Shown: positions 1-8,485 of the stretch, in pieces
Numbering within the stretch: the stretch's first letter is position 1
Layout of the letters: each line of letters starts with the position of its first letter
Assembly: GCA_002387725.1 (NCBI GenBank)
Contig: DGKK01000037.1
Span: 18,324-37,518 of the forward strand
Source of the DNA: Nitrospirae bacterium UBA4572
Lineage (GTDB): Bacteria > Nitrospirota > Leptospirillia > Leptospirillales > Leptospirillaceae
Direction of reading: 5' to 3'
DNA: 19,195 nucleotides
Made by a program: the position numbers and the translations under genes
Notes under the pieces: generated by a model
The model's input: only the letters and a program-made list of their open reading frames with translations
What the model was told of the DNA's origin: nothing
Database searches by the model: none

Positions 1-894
1 CAGCCGCTTCTCTTCGGCGGATCGGCGGATCTTGCTCCCTCAAACAACACGCTCATCAAGGGGGAGACCGACTGCCAGATCGCCACTCCCGGGGGACGCA
101 ATCTCCACTTCGGCGTCCGGGAGCATGCCATGGGGGGGATCATGAACGGAATGGCCCTGACCCGGGTTCGCCCCTACGGAGGCACGTTTCTAGTCTTTTC
201 CGACTACATGAAGGGAGCCATGCGACTCTCGGCCCTCATGGGGCTTCCTGTCCTCTATGTCCTTACCCACGACAGCATCGGACTGGGCGAGGACGGGCCG
301 ACCCACCAGCCGGTGGAACACCTCACCTCCCTCCGGGCCCTCCCCAACATGGCGGTGATGAGGCCGGCCGATGCCAACGAAACACTTGCCGCCATGGACT
401 GGATTACCGAGCAGGACTCCATGCCCGTCTCCCTCATCCTCTCCCGCCAGGCCCTTCCCATTCTGGATGTTCCCTTTGAACGGGTCCTTTCCGGGGTTCG
501 CAGGGGAGGGTACATTCTCCGGGAGGCATCGAAGGAGCCCGTGGTCACCCTGATGGGAACCGGCTCCGAGGTCTCCCTCCTTTGGAAGCTGCAGGACGAG
601 CTCGAGAGACGGTCGGTTCCGACGCGCCTCGTCAGCCTCCCCTGCACGACGCTCTTCGATCGCCAGGACAAGGGCTATCGTGACTCGGTCCTGGGAGGCA
701 CCGCCCTTCGCCTCTTTGCCGAAGCCGGCAGCACCCTCTCCGCCTGGCGCTATGTGGGGTCGAAGGGAATCGCCGTGGGACTCGATCACTTCGGAGCCTC
801 GGCTCCCTATGAACGTCTCATGGAGGAGTTCGGCTTCTCCGTTCCCAAAATCATGGCCCGCATTAAAGAATGCTGGCCCGAACTCGCCCTCTAG
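1..894 (+). CDS. tkt: Transketolase, C-terminal part (5' end outside the window)
   Basis: Thiamine-diphosphate enzyme of the non-oxidative pentose phosphate pathway and Calvin cycle; it moves two-carbon ketol units between sugar phosphates in the cytoplasm. The frame is open from base 1 and gives 297 visible residues before TAG, roughly the last 45% of a normal 620-670 residue enzyme. Visible landmarks (numbered from base 1) are GGSADL at 6-11, the cofactor-activating glutamate E41 in GVREHAMG, the FSDYM cofactor-ring region at 66-70, GEDGPTHQ at 96-103 and RPADANET at 121-128. The C-terminal domain starts near 150 and carries GTGSEV at 186-191. All expected motifs are present in order, so nothing suggests a broken gene. 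It is the first visible gene of a tight plus-strand run; transaldolase starts 33 nt after its stop. The N-terminal diphosphate-binding half and the promoter lie outside the window. Confidence 0.97.
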   Translation, partial: QPLLFGGSADLAPSNNTLIKGETDCQIATPGGRNLHFGVREHAMGGIMNGMALTRVRPYGGTFLVFSDYMKGAMRLSALMGLPVLYVLTHDSIGLGEDGPTHQPVEHLTSLRALPNMAVMRPADANETLAAMDWITEQDSMPVSLILSRQALPILDVPFERVLSGVRRGGYILREASKEPVVTLMGTGSEVSLLWKLQDELERRSVPTRLVSLPCTTLFDRQDKGYRDSVLGGTALRLFAEAGSTLSAWRYVGSKGIAVGLDHFGASAPYERLMEEFGFSVPKIMARIKECWPELAL

Positions 895-927
895 ACCTCA
901 GATCAGATCTCATCCAAGGAGATATCC

Positions 928-2097
928 ATGTCCTCACTCAAATTCGCCCCGACCGGACGCGTCGCAGACCTTCTTCGCGAAGGGCAGAGCCTTTGGCTCG
1001 ATTCCATCAGCCGCCACCTCATGGACTCGGGGGAGCTTGACCGCCTGATCAACGAGACGGGCGTCCGCGGGATCACCTCCAATCCCACGATCTTTGAAAA
1101 GGCCATCAACGGATCCTCCGACTATGATGCCGACATCGTCTCCCTCTCCGCCCAAGGTCTCTCGGCTTCGGAGATCATTCGAACCCTCATGGTCAGGGAT
1201 GTTCAGCGAGCTTGCGACTTTTTCCGTCCCGTTTACGATAGCTCCAAAACCCTTGACGGATTTGTCTCGATCGAGGTCAACCCCCTCCTCGCCCACGAGA
1301 CCGAAGCCTCGATTTCCGAAGCCAGAACCCTCCACCGGATGGTAGACCGTCCCAACCTTCTGATCAAAATTCCGGGGACCCCGGAGGGCATTCCCGCCAT
1401 TCGACAGCTGATCTCGGAAGGAATCTCCGTCAATGTCACCCTTCTCTTTTCTCCGGAGGCCTACCGACAGTCTGCCCAAGCCTATATCGACGGTCTCACG
1501 GCCTACCATGCCGCAGGCAAGGATCCCTCCCGGATCCGCAGCGTGGCGAGCCTCTTTATCAGCCGCCTCGATACGCTGATCGACAAGAAGCTCGACGCCC
1601 TTTCCGGCGGATCGTCCGACCCTTCCGTCTCCAAAAAGGCCAAAGAGCTAAGGGGAAAGGCCGGCATCGCCAATACCCGGATTGTCTATGAGCTTTTCGG
1701 GAGCCTTTTTTCCTCCTCTGACTTCAAGGCACTGGCCAAGGCCGGAGCCGCGGTCCAGCGTCCGCTCTGGGCCTCGACCGGCACCAAAGACCCTGCCTAC
1801 TCGGACACTCTTTACGTGGACAACCTGATCGGGCCCGACACGGTGAACACCGTCCCCCTCGAAACCCTTCGGGCATTCGCCGACCACGGGACCGTGGCAC
1901 GCACCATCGACCGCTTCACCAAAGGAGCTCCCCTCGAGGATCCCCACCGCATCCTCGACGCACTGGCAAGCCTGGGAATCTCCCTCGAGGCTGCCTACAA
2001 CCAGCTCATCACGGAAGGGGTCCAGTCCTTCAACAAGTCCTTTGAGAGCCTGATAGAAAGCACAGAACGAAAAATCGCGTCGAAAAAAGGCGCCTGA
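928..2097 (+). CDS. tal: Transaldolase
   Basis: Class I aldolase-type enzyme that transfers a dihydroxyacetone unit from sedoheptulose-7-phosphate to glyceraldehyde-3-phosphate, linking the pentose phosphate pathway to glycolysis. The product is 389 residues, the longer form found in many bacteria. Motifs are TSNPTIFEKAI at 50-60, EVNPLLAHET at 116-125, the Schiff-base lysine K147 in LLIKIPGT, SVNVTLLFS at 167-175 and WASTGTKDP at 281-289. The ATG is supported by AAGGAG at 916-921, six bases upstream. It lies 33 nt after tkt and 58 nt before zwf, so the three genes are almost certainly co-transcribed and form a pentose-phosphate cluster. Some longer transaldolases are fused to glucose-6-phosphate isomerase; this one is not. 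Confidence 0.97.
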   Translation: MSSLKFAPTGRVADLLREGQSLWLDSISRHLMDSGELDRLINETGVRGITSNPTIFEKAINGSSDYDADIVSLSAQGLSASEIIRTLMVRDVQRACDFFRPVYDSSKTLDGFVSIEVNPLLAHETEASISEARTLHRMVDRPNLLIKIPGTPEGIPAIRQLISEGISVNVTLLFSPEAYRQSAQAYIDGLTAYHAAGKDPSRIRSVASLFISRLDTLIDKKLDALSGGSSDPSVSKKAKELRGKAGIANTRIVYELFGSLFSSSDFKALAKAGAAVQRPLWASTGTKDPAYSDTLYVDNLIGPDTVNTVPLETLRAFADHGTVARTIDRFTKGAPLEDPHRILDALASLGISLEAAYNQLITEGVQSFNKSFESLIESTERKIASKKGA

Positions 2098-2117
2098 GAC
2101 TCCGGCTTCCTCCACAT

Positions 2118-2137
2118 GGCGCCCCTAGGGGGACGCC
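2118..2137 (+). other. Intercistronic hairpin between tal and zwf
   Basis: GGCGCCCC (2118-2125) can pair with GGGG (2129-2132) plus CGCC (2134-2137), leaving a bulged A at 2133 and a TAG loop. That is eight mostly G-C pairs. It sits just upstream of the zwf ribosome binding site (GAAAGGA, 2143-2149). There is no T-tract, so it is not a standard intrinsic terminator. It could mark RNA processing, protect a 3' end or modulate zwf translation. The structure is read by eye; the function is inferred. Confidence 0.5.
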
Positions 2138-2155
2138 CTACCGAAAGGATTCCCT

Positions 2156-3685
2156 GTGCCCGAACTCTCTGATTCTGCTTCCGGAGCGCCAACGAATAAC
2201 GGCACCACGTCCCCCCTCACCATCATCATCTTCGGGGCCTCTGGCGACCTCACCCATAGAAAACTGCTCCCGGCACTCTTCGATCAGGCCGTGGATGGAC
2301 TCCTTCACCCCGAAACCCGGATTTTGGGGGTCGCACGCCGACAGAAAACCCACCTCGAATTCCGGGAAGAGATCCGGGAATCGGTCCAGACATTTGCAAG
2401 GAATACTGGCCGGCTCGACCTTTTCCCCGAATTCGAGAAGAGGATCTTCTACCATGCCATGACCTTTGATGACCCCAATGGCTACAACGCTCTGAGGACG
2501 ACCCTTCTTTCCGATGAGTTCAGAAAACCCACCCAAGGCAATGTTCTCTATTATCTGGCAACTCCGCCGAGCTACTTCGTGCCCATCATCCGGAATCTCG
2601 GCTCCTACGGACTCTCGACGATCAACGAGGGGGAGACCGCTACCGGCGGGGGCTTCACCCGAATCATCATCGAAAAACCCTTCGGACGTGACCTCGCCTC
2701 GGCTCAGGACCTGAACCGCGAGGTGCTTCAGGTCTTCCGGGAAAATCAGGTCTTCCGCATCGACCATTATCTCGGCAAGGAAACCGTCCAGAACATCGTC
2801 GTCTTTCGAATGTCCAACCCGGCCATCGGCTCCCTGTGGAGCAACGTGCACGTCAAGAGCGTCCATATCACCGTCCATGAGGCGGTCGGCGTGGAGGGAC
2901 GGGGAGACTACTTCGAGGAGGCGGGGATCCTCCGGGACATGGTTCAGAACCATCTTTTCCAGCTGATGACGCTGACCGCCATGGAGCCGCCGGTGGCCTT
3001 CGAAGCCCAGGCCATCCGGGACGAAAAGGTCAAGGTGCTGCGCTCCCTCAAGCCGATCCGGACCGAAGACATCCCGAAGGTCATCGTCCGGGGACAGTAT
3101 ACGGTGGGGGAGGTGGATGGAGTTCCCGTTCCCGGATACCGCAACGAACCCAAGATCCCCCCCACCTCCGACACCCCGACCTTTGCCCGGATCAAGGTTG
3201 AAGTGCAGAACTGGCGCTGGGCCGGAGTCCCCTTTTATCTCACGGCCGGAAAGCGCATGACCCGTCGGGAAACGATAATCCGTATCGTCTTCAAGGAAGT
3301 TCCCTTTGCCCTTTTCCGTCTGGCCGGATGCCCCGGCACGGTTTCCAACGAGCTCATCATCCGGATCCAGCCCAACGAAGGCATTGCCCTCCGCTTCGGG
3401 ATCAAGCGTCCGGGAGGACGTCTGGTGATCGATCCCGTGGAGATGGACTTTTCCTATCAGACGGCCTATCACGACAAGGCGCCCGACGCTTATGAGCGAC
3501 TTCTTCATGATGCGATCATCGGAGATTCGACGCTCTTTGCCAGAAATGACGAAGTGGAACGTTCCTGGACCTTTATCGCCCCCCTCCTGGGCGACCTCTC
3601 CCGACTCTCTCCCCTGCGTTTCTATACGGCCGGAACGGACGGGCCCGAGGAGAAGGACCGGCTCGACGACCCCCTGCCCGCCTGA
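2156..3685 (+). CDS. zwf: Glucose-6-phosphate 1-dehydrogenase
   Basis: Oxidises glucose-6-phosphate to 6-phosphogluconolactone with NADP+ (or NAD+), the entry step of the oxidative pentose phosphate pathway. The product is 509 residues, the normal length. It has the Rossmann dinucleotide motif GASGDL at 27-32, EKPFGRD at 173-179, the substrate-binding signature RIDHYLGKE at 201-209 and DMVQNH at 261-266. H266 aligns with the catalytic histidine of the family (H263 in the human enzyme). The start is GTG, supported by GAAAGGA at 2143-2149 with six bases of spacing; no in-frame ATG fits better ahead of the Rossmann fold. It lies between tal and an unknown exported protein whose TTG start comes seven bases after this stop. 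The usual partners pgl and gnd are not adjacent here. Confidence 0.97.
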   Translation: MPELSDSASGAPTNNGTTSPLTIIIFGASGDLTHRKLLPALFDQAVDGLLHPETRILGVARRQKTHLEFREEIRESVQTFARNTGRLDLFPEFEKRIFYHAMTFDDPNGYNALRTTLLSDEFRKPTQGNVLYYLATPPSYFVPIIRNLGSYGLSTINEGETATGGGFTRIIIEKPFGRDLASAQDLNREVLQVFRENQVFRIDHYLGKETVQNIVVFRMSNPAIGSLWSNVHVKSVHITVHEAVGVEGRGDYFEEAGILRDMVQNHLFQLMTLTAMEPPVAFEAQAIRDEKVKVLRSLKPIRTEDIPKVIVRGQYTVGEVDGVPVPGYRNEPKIPPTSDTPTFARIKVEVQNWRWAGVPFYLTAGKRMTRRETIIRIVFKEVPFALFRLAGCPGTVSNELIIRIQPNEGIALRFGIKRPGGRLVIDPVEMDFSYQTAYHDKAPDAYERLLHDAIIGDSTLFARNDEVERSWTFIAPLLGDLSRLSPLRFYTAGTDGPEEKDRLDDPLPA

Positions 3686-3692
3686 GGCGCCC

Positions 3693-5339
3693 TTGGCAGA
3701 CTCCCTCCCCCCCCGGGCAGCCACCCGGCTGTCCGGGTTCCGCATCCTCTCCCTTTTGTTTGCGGGCTCCTGCTCTTTCATTCCCTCCTTTTCCTCCCCT
3801 TCGCCCCCCCTGCTTCTTCGTCAGGAGCCGGAAACGCCGCCACTCTTTGTGCTCCACCCCCCCGAAGGCACTCCCGAGGAGCTCTTCCTCACCGGCCATG
3901 CCCACAAGGAAAAGTCGCCCGAGACGGCCCGAAAAAAAGCCCTGGCCCAGGCACTGGCAAAGCTGAGAGGCCCCCTGGCACAAAGAGGATATGTTCTCTC
4001 CCCCACCGAAGCCTCACATTGGCTCCGGGAGGATCCGGTCGGGGGGCCCCGGGTGGCGGACAGCTGGATCCGCACCTATATCCAGAGCCACGAGCAGCCC
4101 TATATCCACAGAACCTCGCTCTATCTGCTCGTTTCCGTCCCGTCCTCCTACCTTCGGAGGATTACCCAAACACTGGCAAAAAAGGACCGGGAGAACGAAA
4201 GGAAGCTCTCTCGCCTCCTGGTTCTTGGACAGAAGGAGCTCTCTCAGGGAGATGGCGCCCGCGCCCTTCGGGACATACGACTCGCCCTGGAGACCTCCCG
4301 GAAGATCCACTCGCTTCGATCATTTGCCAAATCAGATCGTCATCGGGTCGAACGCGAACGGGCCGCCTCCGCCCATCTCTGGCGAGCCCTCCTTAGGGGC
4401 CTTGACCTTTCGCTTCGGCCTGAGAGTGTGCCCCTTGTCCTTCGTGAGCTTCCCGATCCCCCCGCCCGTCTTCATGAAGGTGCCCGCACCCGGATTGCCT
4501 CCCGCACGGCGGGGGTGACGGGACTCGTTTTCCATGGAACGCTCCTTCCTTCGGAAAAACAGGAACACCTCGTCTTCCCTCCGCTGCCGGAAATCTACCA
4601 GTCTCCCGAGACCCCCTTCTCCCCTGACACCCTCTTTTGGGAGACATTTCTGCTTCGGCAGCCCCCTTACCGCTATCATCCCCGGCTCTCTCTCGACTGC
4701 TCCCCCACCGGATCCCGGGGAAATGGCCTCTGTCTCATCCGGACGATTCATGTTCCCCTCTCCCGGGGAACCCTTGAGGGAGCCTATCGCCCCGAGCCCG
4801 GTTCGCCTCTTGACCGGCCGTTTTTCCGTCAACTTCTGGAAAAAACCCTGATCGATGTCCACTTCACCTTCTACCACAGACGCCCCCTCTTTCCCCTTCA
4901 GCTCGTCCTCCCGCCCTCATCGGACAGGGAAATCCGCCGGGCGGCAGAAAAGGGACTGCTCCACCCGTTGGGGAAAGCCGGAATCACTCTCTGTGTTCGC
5001 AAGGAAAAAACGCTTGTCTGTCCCGGGGCGCCACAGGGTCTCCCCCTGCCTGCTCCGGACGCGGAATTGGCCATCTCCGCGCTCGCTGTCGAGACAAGCC
5101 GTCTGACCCGCTCGGATTTTTCCGTCGCCACCGTCCACATTCACATGACGGTGACACTTAAGGATTCCCAGGGGCTCCTCCTTTATCTTCCCCTTGATGC
5201 CACGGGACGGGGCTTCGGGAGAAAGTCGGCCCTCGACCAGGCCTTCCTGGAGACGGGGCGGCGTCTCGCGCACCTCCTTCCCCTTTCCTATCTTCCCGAT
5301 CGCCCCCCCCATCCGGGAGCCGCCTTCTATGACCCCTGA
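3693..5339 (+). CDS. Unrecognised exported protein, LPP20-like N-terminal region, possible lipoprotein
   Basis: I do not recognise the full protein. With the TTG at 3693 (GAGG at 3684-3687, overlapping the zwf stop, five bases of spacing) it has 548 residues. The frame is open further upstream inside zwf, but that part is anti-coding shadow. Residues 1-27 look like a signal peptide: arginines at 8, 12 and 17, then a hydrophobic stretch ending AGSC (24-27). This resembles a lipobox but has Ala instead of Leu at -3, so lipid attachment is uncertain. Residues about 65-150 (GHAHKEKS, an ARKKALAQALAKL helix, then TSLYLLVSVP) resemble the LPP20 lipoprotein fold. A charged, helical stretch follows at 160-235. 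Four later cysteines fall in two pairs (C336/C347 and C434/C443), suggesting disulfides in an oxidising compartment. Its last 11 bases overlap the next gene, implying coupled translation. A role in the cell envelope is inferred only. Confidence 0.75.
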   Translation: MADSLPPRAATRLSGFRILSLLFAGSCSFIPSFSSPSPPLLLRQEPETPPLFVLHPPEGTPEELFLTGHAHKEKSPETARKKALAQALAKLRGPLAQRGYVLSPTEASHWLREDPVGGPRVADSWIRTYIQSHEQPYIHRTSLYLLVSVPSSYLRRITQTLAKKDRENERKLSRLLVLGQKELSQGDGARALRDIRLALETSRKIHSLRSFAKSDRHRVERERAASAHLWRALLRGLDLSLRPESVPLVLRELPDPPARLHEGARTRIASRTAGVTGLVFHGTLLPSEKQEHLVFPPLPEIYQSPETPFSPDTLFWETFLLRQPPYRYHPRLSLDCSPTGSRGNGLCLIRTIHVPLSRGTLEGAYRPEPGSPLDRPFFRQLLEKTLIDVHFTFYHRRPLFPLQLVLPPSSDREIRRAAEKGLLHPLGKAGITLCVRKEKTLVCPGAPQGLPLPAPDAELAISALAVETSRLTRSDFSVATVHIHMTVTLKDSQGLLLYLPLDATGRGFGRKSALDQAFLETGRRLAHLLPLSYLPDRPPHPGAAFYDP

Positions 5340-6633
5340 ACCTGCACAAAAAACCGAGTCCTTCGATGTCGTCATCGCCGGAGCCGGCATTGGCGCCCTC
5401 ACCCTGGCATGCTACCTGGCCCCCCTGGGATTCCGGGTCCTGATCCTGGACAAGCGCCCCGACCTCACTCCCGTGCACCGGGGGGAGCTTGTCCAGCCCC
5501 TGGGACTGGGGATCCTGTCGGAGCTCTCCCTCTTGGACGAGATCCTCTCCACCCCCCATACGATCTATCGCTCCTTCGACTTTCTTGATGGCAACGGCCG
5601 GCTCCTCATGCGCTCCCGCTACGACCGGGGACAGAGCTCCCACCCCTTCGCCCTCGCCATCGAACCCCATCAGATGGACCGGATCCTGGCCAAAAGCCTC
5701 TCCTCCCACCCCAACATCCTCCTCCGCTTCGGAACGGAGCTGACCCGGATCTCCATTGACAGTCAGGGGGTCGAGGTCACCGCCCGCAAAAGCGACGGGA
5801 CATCCACACGCATCCTGGCCCGCGTCATCGTGGGGGACGACGGTCGGCACTCACGAGTCCGGGAGCTTTCGGGGCTGGCTCAGGATAATGGCCGAATTGC
5901 CCCCTACCGGGACTCCTATCTCGGAGGCTCCCTCCTCCTTCCCGAAGGGGAGGAGCTCCCTCGAGCCCTTCTCGACACGACAGGGAGTTATTTTCTGGGC
6001 CCCCGCTTCATTTTCTTTTTCTTCTCGGTCTCCGAAAGGCGACGATTCTTTCTCCTGCTGCTCCCGGATTCCGACCGGGAAAGGTTTTTCGCGGGAGGGA
6101 CGGACTCTCTCCTTAGCCGCCTTGATGCCCTTGTCCCGGGATTTGCCCGAATAGCCAAGGACCAGGGATACGGTGACCCCGCCCGATATCTGTCCCTTCC
6201 CGTCTGGAAGGTCGACATCAACCAATGGGTCCGCGATGGGGTCGTCCTCATGGGGGATGCCGCCCATGCCATGAATCCCCACGTGGCCCAGGGACGAAAC
6301 CAGGCCATGGAGGACGGACGGGTTCTGGCCCCGATTCTCGCCAAAGCCCTTCTCAGGGGGCCCCTGGCCACCCGAGAGCAGCTTCTCGAATACGAATCCC
6401 GTCGCCGGCCGGTGATCCGGGCCCTCCACGCCCTGGCCGACGAGATGACCTTTGTGTGGAACTCAGGCCACCCTCTGATCGTGGCAGCCCGGGAGGCGTC
6501 CTTCCGCGGAATCGGCCGGATCCCCTCCCTCGAGGAAAAGATCGTCACCACCATCGGGGGAGAGAAGATCCTCCTCCTCTCTCCTCTCGACAAGCTCCGG
6601 GCGCTCTCGGCCGGTCTTTTTCGGTCGTCGTGA
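5329..6633 (+). CDS. FAD-dependent monooxygenase, UbiH/p-hydroxybenzoate hydroxylase type
   Basis: A group A flavoprotein monooxygenase of 434 residues. It has the N-terminal FAD ADP-binding motif GAGIGA at 18-23, the central DG motif in VGDDGRHS at 168-175, and the FAD ribityl-binding motif GDAAHAMNP at 309-317 followed by QGRNQAMED at 321-329. Such enzymes hydroxylate an aromatic or isoprenoid substrate using NAD(P)H and O2; UbiH-like ring hydroxylation in quinone synthesis is one possibility, but the substrate cannot be read from sequence. The ATG at 5329 was chosen because it precedes the fold directly and has GGGAG at 5315-5319 with nine bases of spacing; an upstream in-frame ATG at 5194 lies inside the previous gene. 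It overlaps that gene by 11 nt, so it ends the tkt-tal-zwf operon. NADPH from zwf could feed it, which is inference. Confidence 0.85.
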   Translation: MTPEPAQKTESFDVVIAGAGIGALTLACYLAPLGFRVLILDKRPDLTPVHRGELVQPLGLGILSELSLLDEILSTPHTIYRSFDFLDGNGRLLMRSRYDRGQSSHPFALAIEPHQMDRILAKSLSSHPNILLRFGTELTRISIDSQGVEVTARKSDGTSTRILARVIVGDDGRHSRVRELSGLAQDNGRIAPYRDSYLGGSLLLPEGEELPRALLDTTGSYFLGPRFIFFFFSVSERRRFFLLLLPDSDRERFFAGGTDSLLSRLDALVPGFARIAKDQGYGDPARYLSLPVWKVDINQWVRDGVVLMGDAAHAMNPHVAQGRNQAMEDGRVLAPILAKALLRGPLATREQLLEYESRRRPVIRALHALADEMTFVWNSGHPLIVAAREASFRGIGRIPSLEEKIVTTIGGEKILLLSPLDKLRALSAGLFRSS

Positions 6634-6667
6634 CAAGGAGGACCGGCCTCCTGTTGGAGAGATCCTT

Positions 6668-6696
6668 TTGCAATCCCGTCCCGGCGGCGTTATCCT
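6668..6696 (+). promoter_or_regulatory. Candidate sigma70-type promoter for the CLC operon
   Basis: TTGCAA (6668-6673) and TATCCT (6691-6696) are separated by exactly 17 bases, each matching four of six consensus positions. They lie in the 121-base gap between the monooxygenase stop and the CLC start, the longest gap in the left two blocks. The rest of the gap holds a short AGGAGG/CCTCCT inverted repeat (6636-6652) without a T-tract. This promoter would separate the CLC genes from the upstream operon. Confidence 0.4.
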
Positions 6697-6754
6697 TTGA
6701 GCATGTTGATACCCTTACGAATTTTTTCCGGAAAGCCATGACCGGCAGGAGACA

Positions 6755-8485
6755 GTGAGCCCCGCCATGCAGATACGGCGCCGATTCCGGGTAAATGCCC
6801 GCCAGATCCTGGGCCATGTGACCCGTCTGAACATCTTCTGGCGGACACTCTTCATCTCGGTTCTGATCGGGGTGACCACCGGATTTCTTGTCTATCTCAT
6901 CGAACGCGTTGTCTATCGACTTCTTTTTCTCACCCTCTACAACACCGCCTTCAAAAACCACCTTGTCGTCATTCTCATCCCCATGGCCGGAGTTCTGGTC
7001 GCGCGCTACATCCTCGCCTCCGGTCGCGTCGACAATGCCGGAGGCACGGAAGAGATCATCAAGAGCTATCACGAGTACCGGGGCAAGCTTCCCCTCAGGA
7101 ATGCACTCTTCAAGATCCCGGCCTACATTTCCACACTTGGATTTGGGGGGTCGGCGGGTCTCGAAGGAGCCTCCACCTATATCGGGGGCGTCGTCAGCTC
7201 CCTGGTGGACCGCACCTTCAGCTGGCTGCGAATTCCCTACGAAGAGCAACGGGTCATGCTTCTGGCGGGAGCCGCCGCGGGGCTTTCCGCCATGTTCAAG
7301 GCCCCTTTCACGGGGGCGATCTTCGTCCTCCAGGTCCCCTACCGCTCCGATATCGCCCCCAACGCCCTGGTCCCGACGCTGATCTCCAGCGTCTCATCCT
7401 ACATTGTCATGGTGAGCCTCGTGGGAACGGCTCCTCTCTTCCAGCTGGCCGCCAAGGCCCAGTTCCACTTCAAGGACTTCCTGTCGGTCATTGTGATCGG
7501 CGTTGTCTGCGGCTTTCTCACAGCCCTCTTTATTCGGATCTACCGCCAGACCAAACGATGGTTCTCCGAAGGGTCCCGCCACCGGATCGGACTGCGCCCC
7601 ATCCTCGGAGCCCTGATTCTGGGGCTGACCGGATATGTCGCCACCCGGGCCTGGGGAGAGGCGCTTCCCCTGGGTCCCGGATACATCTTCATCCAGCACC
7701 TTCTCACCGGGAATGTTCCCATCGATATGGCCCTGGAGCTCTTCTTCCTCAAGGCCATCGCCGTCATCTTCACCTTTTCCGCCGGGGGGATCGGGGGATC
7801 CTTCTTCCCCCTTCTTTCCCTGGGAGCCGCCACCGGATCGGTGGTCGCACAAATCGCGGGGCTCGAGCCCTATGACTTCGGGGTGGTCATGGGAATGTCC
7901 GCCTTCCTCGCCGCGGGATACAAGACCCCGCTGGCGGCCGTGGTCTTCATTGCCGAGGCCACCCACAGTTCGGGCTACCTGATCCCCGGGCTGATCGGCA
8001 CGGTCGTCAGCTACGTGGTTAGCGGGAGCACCTCCATTTCAACTCATCAGAGGGACCGGGAGGACATCCATCTCGCGAACCGCTTCCATCTTCCCGTCAG
8101 GAACGCCATGCTCAGGAATATCGTCAGCGCCCCCGCAGATCTGACCCTGGCGGAGTTTCGGGAACACTTTGTTCTTCGCCATCTTCACCGGATCTATCCC
8201 GTCACGCAGGAGGGTCCGACGGGCCCCCAGCTGATCGGAATCATCTCTCTCTATGACCTCGACCGGGTTCCTCCGGAGAAGTGGGGGGAGACCACCGTCG
8301 GCCAGACCATGGTCACCAATGTCGTCACGGTCACCGCCGACGACCCGATCCTGACCGCCATTGCCCGAATGAATGAAAAGGATCTTGAGTTCCTCCCGGT
8401 CATCGACAACCAACACAGCCGGAGACTGGTGGGCGGCATTACCCGCACCGACGTCTTCTCCGGCGAATGGGCCAACCTCCTGTGA
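6755..8485 (+). CDS. CLC-family chloride channel/transporter with C-terminal CBS pair
   Basis: Integral membrane protein of 576 residues: a CLC anion pathway (about 30-430) and a cytoplasmic tandem CBS module (about 447-505 and 513-570). CLC signatures are GGSAGLEGA at 131-139, AAGLSAMFKAPFTGAIF at 174-190 and GGIGGSFFPLLSLGA at 344-358. The gating glutamate (E148 in E. coli ClcA) corresponds to E137. The residues matching E. coli E202 and the proton glutamate E203 are Q193 and V194, which suggests channel-like or proton-uncoupled behaviour. CBS domains usually bind adenine nucleotides and regulate gating. The start is GTG with AGGAG at 6747-6751, only three bases away; the in-frame ATG at 6767 is 15 bases away and less likely. 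Its end overlaps the next gene. A role in anion or acid stress is inference. Confidence 0.9.
   Translation: MSPAMQIRRRFRVNARQILGHVTRLNIFWRTLFISVLIGVTTGFLVYLIERVVYRLLFLTLYNTAFKNHLVVILIPMAGVLVARYILASGRVDNAGGTEEIIKSYHEYRGKLPLRNALFKIPAYISTLGFGGSAGLEGASTYIGGVVSSLVDRTFSWLRIPYEEQRVMLLAGAAAGLSAMFKAPFTGAIFVLQVPYRSDIAPNALVPTLISSVSSYIVMVSLVGTAPLFQLAAKAQFHFKDFLSVIVIGVVCGFLTALFIRIYRQTKRWFSEGSRHRIGLRPILGALILGLTGYVATRAWGEALPLGPGYIFIQHLLTGNVPIDMALELFFLKAIAVIFTFSAGGIGGSFFPLLSLGAATGSVVAQIAGLEPYDFGVVMGMSAFLAAGYKTPLAAVVFIAEATHSSGYLIPGLIGTVVSYVVSGSTSISTHQRDREDIHLANRFHLPVRNAMLRNIVSAPADLTLAEFREHFVLRHLHRIYPVTQEGPTGPQLIGIISLYDLDRVPPEKWGETTVGQTMVTNVVTVTADDPILTAIARMNEKDLEFLPVIDNQHSRRLVGGITRTDVFSGEWANLL

Noticed and set aside
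2138..3781. Long minus-strand open frame (547 codons) opposite zwf
   Set aside because: It is antisense to a complete glucose-6-phosphate dehydrogenase and shows only low-complexity Gly/Asp/Glu-rich shadow sequence.
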